Of a DNA stretch of 64,000 nt, positions 56,690 through 64,000 are shown piece by piece. A model generated the notes under the pieces. That model was given only the letters and a program-made list of their open reading frames with translations, was not told the DNA's origin and made no database searches. The translations under genes and the position numbers were made by a program. Position 1 is the stretch's first letter; every line of letters begins with the position of its first letter. Origin of the DNA: Pithys albifrons albifrons (lineage: Eukaryota; Chordata; Aves; Passeriformes; Thamnophilidae); the NCBI RefSeq assembly GCF_047495875.1, contig NC_092486.1:4601738-4665737 (forward strand). The letters are read 5' to 3'.

Positions 56690-56890
56690 AAAACTGAATG
56701 AACGGCAACAACAAAAAGTCTGATCCGAGATTGTAGATGCAGTTTGGAAAACGATGTTATGCAAATGAGTCCGCTTCAAAAGCTAATCACTTTGAAAGGT
56801 CAAAACTCACAGTCATAATCGGACTAAACAAAAAGCTAATTAGAGGCCTTTTGTGTGCCTAAATGAGGCCGGGGACTTCCCCCTGCTCCC
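56690..56890. promoter_or_regulatory. AT-rich candidate element with perfect octamer
   Basis: A perfect POU octamer ATGCAAAT lies at 56759-56766, followed within about 90 bp by AAGCTAATCACTTTG and AAAAGCTAATTAGAGGCC. Octamer plus TAAT words in a short AT-rich interval suggest a POU/homeodomain-responsive enhancer. Binding is inference. Confidence 0.42.
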
Positions 56891-56924
56891 AGGGGTGAGG
56901 GGTGCTCGGGAGGGCTCTTGGCAG

Positions 56925-57140
56925 GATTAGTTTTTCGCGAGGTTTTTGTTAGTGAAAGGCTCTCGCCGAGTGAATGGAAATAATGATCCGGGAACGGCGG
57001 CGGAGCCGAGGCGTGGGTTGGAGTTACATCAAACTGAAGGATACACTGAGAGAGACCAGAGCTGGAGCGCGATGCCCTCGGGTGCAGCTAACCCGCCATG
57101 GCCACGCCGTGGGGAGAGCGAGGACGGCAGGGCCGGGACG
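56925..57140. promoter_or_regulatory. CpG-rich stretch next to minisatellite
   Basis: CpGs are frequent (TTTTTCGCGAGG, GGAACGGCGGCGGAGCCGAGG, CACGCCGTGGGG). It abuts the 12-bp minisatellite. A frame starting here appears long only because it runs into the repeat. Weak promoter candidate. Confidence 0.35.
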
Positions 57141-57159
57141 TGCTGGGAGTGAGGATGCT

Positions 57160-57433
57160 CCATCCTCACGCTCCATCCTTAGCCCCATCCTGAGCTCCAT
57201 CCTCAGCTCCATCCTCACGCTCCATCCTCAGCTCCATCCTCAGCCCCATCTTCAGCTGCATCCTCAGCTCCATCCTCAGCTCCATCATCAGTTCTGTCCT
57301 CACCTCCATCCTCACCTCCATCCTCAGCTCCACCCTCACCTCCATCTTCAACTCCATCCTCAGCCCCATCCTCAGCCCCATCCTCACCTCCATCCTCACC
57401 TCCATCCTCAGCCCCATCCTCAGCTCCATCTTT
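57160..57433 (+). repeat. 12-bp minisatellite, about 22 copies
   Basis: Tandem units of CTCAGCTCCATC with variants CTCAGCCCCATC, CTCACCTCCATC and occasional one-base insertions (CTCACGCTCCAT) are present. The 12-bp period is four codons, so the minus strand reads as MELRMGLRMEVRM-type repeats and the plus strand as His/Pro/Leu repeats. These frames are artefacts. Confidence 0.95.
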
Positions 57434-57639
57434 GCTTCCCCACCCCTCTGCGCCGTTCGGAGCTGAGGTTAAGCCGAGCTCCAGCACCGCACCCCCGTCC
57501 CAGGTTTTGCCCCAGGCTCTGGTCGGCTCCGGCGCTGCCCCGCGGGACCCCCTGGCCCTCCGAGTGCCTTTTAATGCTTCCCCAGGAGCAGCCCCCGGGC
57601 TCGGCCCGGCTGTCAGCGGCACCGTCACTCCAGCTGGAG

Positions 57640-58330
57640 TCCTGTTGCCAAGATATGGATTTGGTTTTAATAACAGTTAGTGCAAACATTGTAAATTTAC
57701 TGCTGCTAGAGAGAGTTTTTGAAAATGTCCAACTCTGGCCATAATTTTTCACTCGCACCAGCTGTTTGTGCTCTGCTCATACCTGACGTGCTGCTTTGAA
57801 ATAGCAATCACTGTATTTATAAGAAGGGAAGGACTCATAAATATGTCAGGAGTGGAATATACAACGCCATATTTCACCATTTTCTATTTTAAAATTGTGA
57901 GTTATGGCTACAGAAATGTGGTCCCATTAAAGGTGATATGATGTATTTTGTGTCTTGTTCAGGAGCCCATCCATCACCCAGACAATAAAGAAAACCGCAC
58001 TTACTTTTTTTCCCTGTCGTCTGTAATTTATGATGCCCAAAAAGCTGTAACCTTTTGGCAGGCTTTGCAGAAACTGCTGCACTGTTAGCAACTAAATAAC
58101 CTTTTATAAGGTTTTAAATGTGTTGCTACAGTCTCAATGCACTTGCTGTATCGATCCAGAAGATCCTGCAAAAAAGGGGAAAGGAACATGATCTATAACA
58201 GGATCGATAATGGTGTATAGATTGTTGAAAGATGCTTCTAATGATTTTTGCCAGCCATCATCTTTCAACGTGCTGCTCCCCATCTTTGGGGCTTCAGTCT
58301 CTGCTCAAATTAATTAACCTTGCTCAGTCT
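57640..58330. promoter_or_regulatory. large AT-rich candidate regulatory block
   Basis: About 690 bp of unique AT-rich sequence carries GGTTTTAATAACAG, GGCCATAATTTTTCACTCG, CGTTTTAAAATTG-like words, GACAATAAAGAAAACCGC, TCTGTAATTTATGATGCC and AAATTAATTAACC (near 58308). There are no repeats, and borders to GC-rich DNA are sharp on the left. It is among the best enhancer candidates in the window. Confidence 0.45.
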
Positions 58331-58899
58331 CACTGTGCTGGGGCTCCAGACAGAGCTGTGATTCCAGCCTGCAGGTCAGCTGGAGAGGATGGTGGTAATG
58401 GGGTCCCTGGTAGGGACCAGCACCCCAAACCCAACCTGCAGGCCTGGATCCACCCTGGCAGGATGGGGAGGATGGGAAAAAGTGAAGTGAGCAGGAGAAG
58501 CTCTCCCACCATCTCCTGCTGTCCCTCCCCACTTTAGGGGATGATAGTCCTATTTTTTCACATGGCAAATCACTGTCCCTTCACCTGAAGCATGGGATCA
58601 AAACCTATGGAATGGCCCCTAAAGCTGATGCCACCCTGGTTGCAGGACCCAGTGGTGTGTGCCGGCTGCCGATGCTCCAGCTGGTGGGTGCAGGATTCAA
58701 TCATTAATCCTCATCCCGGGTTTGAAAGTGCTGAGTAGAAAGCAATTCCATGGAGAGGTCTCTGTGTTCAGAGGGGGCTTTAATGGAAAATCAAAGAGGA
58801 GGGAGCAGAGGCAGGAGGTGCATGGCTGGGCATGGGCAGCACTGCTCTGCAGAGCCCAGCACTGCTTCCCTCCTGCCTGGCTGCCTTCACCATTCCTGT
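58331..58899. other. unique GC-rich spacer
   Basis: Unique sequence without features. Confidence 0.4.
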
Positions 58900-59170
58900 T
58901 TTCCCCCCAAAGCAGCCACCAAATCATTATTAACGTTATAAATAAAATGAGAGGGCAAGTTATTAAATGTAAAATATGTGGAGTCCTCCTCGAACTCACT
59001 GCGTAGTTCATAAATATGATGGCTTAATTTCATCTGTAATCCGAGCGGCTGATGAAGCATTACACAGCTCCCTGTTAATTGAAGTTGTTAACAAAGCTGA
59101 AGAGGGAGATTATTATGTATAGACTTTTATCCTTCAGGGGTATCATCATAACAGATCATAAATGGAAATG
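58900..59170. promoter_or_regulatory. AT-rich candidate regulatory block
   Basis: A compact, sharply bounded AT-rich block with ATCATTATTAACGTTATAAA, AAGTTATTAAATG, GGCTTAATTTCATCTG, TAATCCGAGCGGCTGATG, CTGTTAATTGAAGTTG and GAGATTATTATG. The mixture of ATTA words with retained CpGs (AATCCGAGCGGC) is typical of deeply conserved elements. Conservation was not tested. Confidence 0.47.
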
Positions 59171-59949
59171 AATTCATCGCTCCCACATGCCACTGCCAGA
59201 TCCCAGCACGTGGGTTTATGCCAGGCGGGTGGCCAGTGCAGCCACGGGGATGGGATACGGGATGGATCCCACCTGGGAGGGTCCCCAATCCCCTCCCACA
59301 GCCCCAGAACCTTCAGGATGAGCTTCCTGGAGCCCAGCTGTCAGTTTGCAGAGCCTTTGGAAGGTTTTGGCTGTGATGTGCAATCATTGCTCGTCTGGGG
59401 CACTCTGTAGATCAGGGAAGATGGAAAATCCATTCCCTCGCTGCTGCATCCTGGCTGGAGCACTCACATGCACCAGGATCCTCCGAGCTCAGGCCAGTTA
59501 TTTACGACAGGGCATGAGGCAGTTACTGCATGGGCACCTGGGGCTCCATTTATTTCCCCGCTCCATGGGCAAAGGGTCATTACCATCCCAGACTGGAACA
59601 TCCATGTTTCCAGAACATTCTTAAAGCAATAACTTTTTGGCCTCCAGTTACAAGTGGGTTGTTTTGTTTCATGGAGAAGTGGCTCCCTGGTGTTAAAAGT
59701 CATAGGGGAGGAGAATATCCCTTCCCATGGTCTTCCATGGTCACTTCCTACACGCTGAGGAGCTCTGGGAGATGCTCCCACAGCAAGTGGGTGCCAGTGC
59801 CCACCCCAGCCCCCCGAGTCACCCTCCCCACTGTGACGTGAGCCAGCCCAGCCAAGGACTGCAGCCTCTGTTTCTGGGCTGTGCTGCTTCCAGGTGGAGT
59901 TATGAAAACACACAATGGCGTTTCCTTCTCCTGGACCCCATCAGCTTTT
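59171..59949. other. unique GC-rich spacer
   Basis: Unique sequence; frames up to 149 codons lack protein character. Confidence 0.4.
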
Positions 59950-60360
59950 TCCATCCAGCACATTATCCAGGAAATTCTCGTCTATACCTTAGAGGAGTTA
60001 CTGTGATTATCTGGAACACGTTACTCGCACACAGCAAATGCAAATTAATGTAGTCTTCACATTTCGCCGTGGCAATAAAGGGGAATGTTGACATCAGCCT
60101 GAAAGTAGAATTAACTTTTGCATGATGTGGTGTGAGCACGAGGTGTTGAAACCCGCGGCCGAGACTTTCCAAGTCACAGTAAAGAACTGTTCTGGCAGCG
60201 TTTCCAGGAGCAGAGGTGAGCTGAGTGCTCTCTCTGTTCCAGCCTGGATTATTGCTTTGCCGAGCTTTCCAAACCCTGCCATTTTGTCTCGTTACCTCTA
60301 ATGTGCTCCTTGGTTTATTGCAAGCTCATCTCCTTAGGAAGAGAGAGTTACAGCGCTGTC
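59950..60360. promoter_or_regulatory. candidate regulatory block
   Basis: Unique sequence with TTACTGTGATTATC, CAAATTAATGTAG, AGAATTAACTTTTGC, GATTATTGC and CTCTAATGTGC words. A good-looking acceptor (CTCTCTCTGTTCCAG, ending 60241) lacks an exon I can support. Confidence 0.35.
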
Positions 60361-60369
60361 AGGCTCTGC

Positions 60370-60605
60370 TACTCTCCGATAAAGAGCCGGCTGCTCCCGC
60401 AGCTCCAGCCTCCCCTCCCCACCTAATCCTTCCAGCATCCCTCCTTCCACCGCAGCCACGGGGACCCTCTGAAGGAGAGCGGACGAGGCTGCAGGGAGGG
60501 ATCCTGCCAGCCCTGCGGGCCCCTCGCAGCCCCAGCCCCTCCGGATCGGTGTTAACACCTTGTCCGCGGCAGCAGCGCCGCGGCAGCGGAGCCCCTTAAA
60601 TCACC
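60370..60605. promoter_or_regulatory. CpG-rich stretch
   Basis: CpGs rise between about 60375 and 60605, ending in GTCCGCGGCAGCAGCGCCGCGGCAGCG-like sequence near 60563. It is short for an island. No transcript start can be assigned. Confidence 0.35.
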
Positions 60606-61126
60606 GCTGAGGCTCAATAGGAAGGGACAAGGCTAAGAGCTGTATCGATCCCTTCTGCAATGCACAGGCTCCCAAATCCCACGGCCAACACAAAACCTGG
60701 CATGGAGCAACGGCTGCTGCCCCGGGGAGGATATCCCAGGGGCTTCACATGCCCCTGGCCCTGTCCCGCTCCAGGAAGGTTGGTCTGACCGTGGATGCGT
60801 CAGGTCCGGGGGTTTGCAGGAGGTGCCACGACACGGGTACCCAACGAGGAACCCCATCTGTAGGGAGAAAAGGTGAGGGGGCACCCAGAGCATCCCATCA
60901 CCTTTGCACAGGATGGAGGGGATTGTGGGAGCAGCTCTGGCTGCCCTGAGGGCTCATGATGACCCTTCCAGGGATCAGCACCCCCTCCCTGGCCGGGCTC
61001 CAGGACAATTCGGGCTGAGTGGGCTGTAAATGAGGAAGAAGGGAAAACAAATGATGCCAGCAGCAAGTGAAGGAAGTGTAGGAGCATTATGTAAAATATT
61101 AAATTTAATGCTATTCCATTTTCCAT

Positions 61127-61150
61127 CTCAGTTATTAAATTAACTGAGAA
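61127..61150. repeat. perfect 9-bp inverted repeat
   Basis: TCTCAGTTA (61127-61135) and TAACTGAGA (61142-61150) are exact reverse complements around a six-base AT loop. It is too short for a miRNA precursor. It could bind a dimeric factor or be coincidental in AT-rich DNA. Confidence 0.85.
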
Positions 61151-61460
61151 CTATGCTTGCACTTAAAAGATTCCTGTCATATTTTATGCACATGATGATC
61201 TCAGAGTAATTCGTGTTAGAAATATGTCATGTTAAATTACAGATACCAATAAACCTTACTTAAACTCAGCATTGATCATGTGAGGGAGATAAACTCCTCA
61301 GGGCCAGATCCCCCTGGTCAGGCACCCCCAGCACTTCTCCCCATACTGGGACAGGACAGTAGGTGACAGGAAGAGGAATTTCCTTTCTTCCCTCCCCACC
61401 AGCTTCAGCATCTCCTACCACAGGTCTGAGGCCGGGCAGAGCCAGCTGGGCACAGCAGGG

Positions 61461-61520
61461 ACACAGGGGACATGGCAAAGACACAGAGGACATGGCAGGG
61501 ACACAGGGGACATGGTGGGA
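61461..61520 (+). repeat. 20-bp tandem repeat, three copies
   Basis: Three copies of ACACAGGGGACATGG plus a variable five-base link start at 61461, 61481 and 61501. Confidence 0.9.
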
Positions 61521-63279
61521 TTTATCTCCTGGGGCAAGCAGGTGTTGCTTGACGTGGTGGGAGAGCTGAGGGCACCAGGTGGGTGTGCAGAGCAGGGTGA
61601 GGGGTGATGGCTCTCCCACTGAGGTGACACCACTTATCAGCCAAGATTTGGTGTCACCATATCAAACGTGGGGTGGTGAGAGTCTGTGTCCTATTTAGTG
61701 TCACCTCTGCTGGCACCAGCCCCCTGGTTCCAGCTGCTCCCTCCTCTCACAAGTGGCTGCAGTGGGGCCATGATGGACACATCAGCTGCACTTTGCTGGG
61801 CCTCCTCTGCTCCTGGGTGAGCTGCTTTTAGGGGTTCTGGGGTTGCAGCTGCTCACAGACACCTCCTGTCCTGCAAACTGAGGCAAGGGGGTCAGCCCTG
61901 GGGATGCCGCCCCTGCCCATCACTGGAACCCAGCCCATCACTGCAGGGTGAGCTCCCTGAGCTGGTGCCTGTCCTTGGCATGGGAGGGCAGCCCCAGCTC
62001 ACAGCTCTGCACTGTAAGAGCCAGCCAGAGCTGCACTGCAGGCGCCAGGCTGGGCAGGAAAGTGCTAATAATAGGCCTGGGTAGAAGGAGAGTCCTTCCC
62101 TCCTGCACAGCCTCTGCCACCACTGTGGGATGTGGCCTCGGGTCATCAGTCACCCAGGGGATGCTGCTGGTCCAGGAGCACCTGGGCAGCCCCCACAGCC
62201 CCAGAGGAGGGCAGATCCCATCCCCATCAGGGCAAAGCCAGCATGGGGACAGCAGAGCCCTCGCCGGGACAGGGGCACCAAGCCACTCCCCAAAACCCAG
62301 CCTGCAGCCTCCCCAGGGCTCTCCCCACTCCCACACTCCATGGCACAGCCCTCATGTGATCTGCACTTTCCCTTTATGACAAGCCTGTGCCTGTGTACAG
62401 GAATCACAAGCTCTGGCTGTCCCGAGGCTGCTCCCACCACAGCACTGAGGCTTTTCAGGGAAGTTTGGCCTCTGCCTCCCTTTGAATAGAGGTGCTTGTT
62501 CTCAGAGCAATGGCCACGGCTGCATTCCCAGCTCCAGAACCCTCCTGCCAGCCCAGCCCTGCGCTCCAAAGCCCCAGAGCCAAGACTTGGTGTATCCATG
62601 TGGGTGAGGGCAGGAATCCTCCAGTTGCCTTTACCTTCAGTGACCTGATGGGAAAACTCTGGTGTCCCTGGGACCACTCCTGATAATCCAGACCCAAGGA
62701 GCATCCAAAAGCTCAGTCTGTTGGTTCTTTTCACCCTGAGGGGTACCCAGAGGTCCCCAAAGCCAATCCCTGCCGGGGTCACAGGTGTAAATGTGATCTG
62801 CCCAGAGTACAGCAAGGTTTGGACCAGCCCAGTGTGACTGTCCACCCTCAGCGTGGGGTTGTGTGTGACCATCCCTATGGATAACAACTTTTCAGAGCAG
62901 CCAAGAGACTTTGGAGCTGCTCCCTTTTTATCTCGGCAGCCAGACAGGCATTGGCAATTCCAGGCTGAGCACCCCTAAGCCGGGTGCTGAGCCCTCCATT
63001 CCCCAAAGCTGAGCATCCCTGGAGCCAACACAACACAGTGTTTGCCACAGCACCCACATGGGCACCACCAAACCAACCCATGTCTCTGGCTGTGACCGTG
63101 CCAAGCAGAGCTCTGGTGGGACCCCAGCCCAGTCCGGGGACCCCACGGGTGCCCCTCCCGCAGCCGGGGAGGGATTGGGTGCAGCAGCACATGCTGCGGG
63201 GCTGCTTTAATCCTGCTCCAGGTGGCTGCAATCCAGTGCAGGATTTACAGTGCCCTGACCCTGAGCTGTCAAGAAGGAA

Positions 63280-63480
63280 CAGCCAGATTAATGGGGTGGG
63301 CGGGTTCGTGCAATAATCGTTTGTTTGATGTGACAAGCCTGATAGGCGTTGATTTACTTACAGACTGATAGGCTTTTAATTGAGCACCTCCGTCCCAGTC
63401 ACATCAAAGGCAGAGGTTGACAAGGGGCCCCTTTTACCAAAAGCTCCCAGTGACTGACAGATCCTGGATGCTAATTCGCC
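63280..63480. promoter_or_regulatory. candidate noncoding element
   Basis: Unique sequence with CAGATTAATGGGG, GCAATAATCGTTTGTTTG, CGTTGATTTACTTAC and GGCTTTTAATTGAGC words in a short AT-moderate block between GC-rich flanks. Confidence 0.33.
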
Positions 63481-64000
63481 CGGGGAGAGGGTTCCCTCTT
63501 TTCTCTTGGTTTTCTTCTGTTTCGTTCTCAGGCCGGGCCAGGCCGGGCACAGAGAAGGCTCCTGTTCCAGCAGGAGAAGGTGCTTCTCCTTACCCAGAGC
63601 CATCTGGCAAAGTCGAACCTCTCTGCGCAACCCAGTCAGGTTTTTGTCCCCCTCCACAAGGAGTCTTGGGGTAGCTTTGCCTCTCCCACTGCCAGGTGGC
63701 TGTTGGCCACGATGCCCAGGATGCTGTGGGCAGGAGGGCACCCACTTCCCCAGCACTGTCCCCACCATGGAGATGTTGTCCCTTACACCCTGACTCGCCC
63801 CTGGAGTGCCTTCTCTTCAACTCTTCCTCAGGTCCTGGGGCTTTGGAGTTTCTCTGGGTAATTCCCCTCCTAAAGAATAGGAGAGACTTTGCCCTCTGGT
63901 TGCCACAGGCTCCTTGCCACAATGGTGCCACACGGATGGGGGAGTTGGGGGCACACATAGGACCTCACCCCCCTCCCCAGAGCCAGCAGGGTGGCAGCCT
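63481..64000. other. unique GC-rich spacer to window end
   Basis: Unique sequence without repeats, RNA genes or recognisable exons. Confidence 0.4.

Larger units (their letters stand above)
60606..63279. other. unique spacer with an AT patch and a short tandem repeat
   Basis: Mostly GC-rich unique sequence. An AT-rich patch at about 61080-61270 holds a perfect hairpin (listed separately) and may be a small element. A 245-codon minus-strand frame (62150-62887) and others have no domains. Confidence 0.4.

Noticed and set aside
56974..57744. 256-codon plus-strand frame
   Set aside because: The centre is the 12-bp minisatellite (His/Pro/Leu repeat); the ends lack any domain and no splice sites frame it.
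63610..63640. tRNA-like T-loop
   Set aside because: GTCGAACC lacks the GGTTCRANNCC context and no cloverleaf arms flank it.

Overview
This window looks like a gene-free piece of a sauropsid, most likely bird, nuclear genome. The main evidence is six 3'-truncated CR1 LINE fragments, several ending in the CR1 3' tail (variants of an ATTCTATG-type octamer). Other interspersed repeats are very sparse, and GC-rich unique sequence alternates with short AT-rich islands and GC-rich minisatellites, a texture typical of avian chromosomes. I found no bacterial, viral or organellar features. I also recognised no protein-coding exon, tRNA, rRNA or known small RNA.

Layout. The window is a mosaic. GC-rich, low-information spacers are interrupted roughly every 1-3 kb by 200-1000 bp AT-rich blocks with many TAATTA, ATTA, octamer-like and WWCAAAG words. 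The most substantial blocks lie near 9.1-10.1, 14.3-15.1, 16.4-17.0, 20.0-20.6, 21.9-23.7, 27.4-28.1, 31.9-32.3, 35.3-36.2, 39.6-41.3, 43.6-44.1, 57.6-58.3, 58.9-59.2 and 59.9-60.4 kb. I read them as candidate conserved noncoding elements, probably developmental enhancers. This rests on composition and motif density only, because no alignment could be run. CpG-rich stretches occur at about 9.2, 33.4-33.65, 34.5-35.1, 43.0-43.3, 45.0-45.3, 56.9-57.1 and 60.4-60.6 kb. The 34.5-35.1 kb stretch is the best promoter-like CpG island.

Repeats. There are three prominent minisatellites: a 20/21-bp array (about 10.38-10.87 kb) with an 81-bp higher-order unit, a 12-copy 51-bp array (38.79-39.40 kb), and a 12-bp array (57.16-57.43 kb). 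Their periods, wholly or partly multiples of three, leave long open frames on both strands that are not genes. Smaller arrays include a 37-bp repeat beside a (TCAG)/(TCTG) switch microsatellite at 5.5-5.74 kb and an (AT)20 tract at 3.36 kb. CR1 pieces are at 15.15, 31.26, 33.18 and 36.30 kb (plus strand) and at 53.38 and 54.91 kb (minus strand). The 53.38 kb copy resembles an ancient L3-like CR1 branch.

Interpretation. The most economical reading is part of a regulatory gene desert, or a very large intron, near a developmental transcription-factor gene that lies outside the window. I could not name the locus. The observations most worth testing are the WWCAAAG (TCF/LEF/SOX-type) cluster in a CpG-rich block at 33.54-33.77 kb, the protein-like open segment at 23.46-23.68 kb, the orphan CpG island at 34.5-35.1 kb, and the higher-order structure of the minisatellites.
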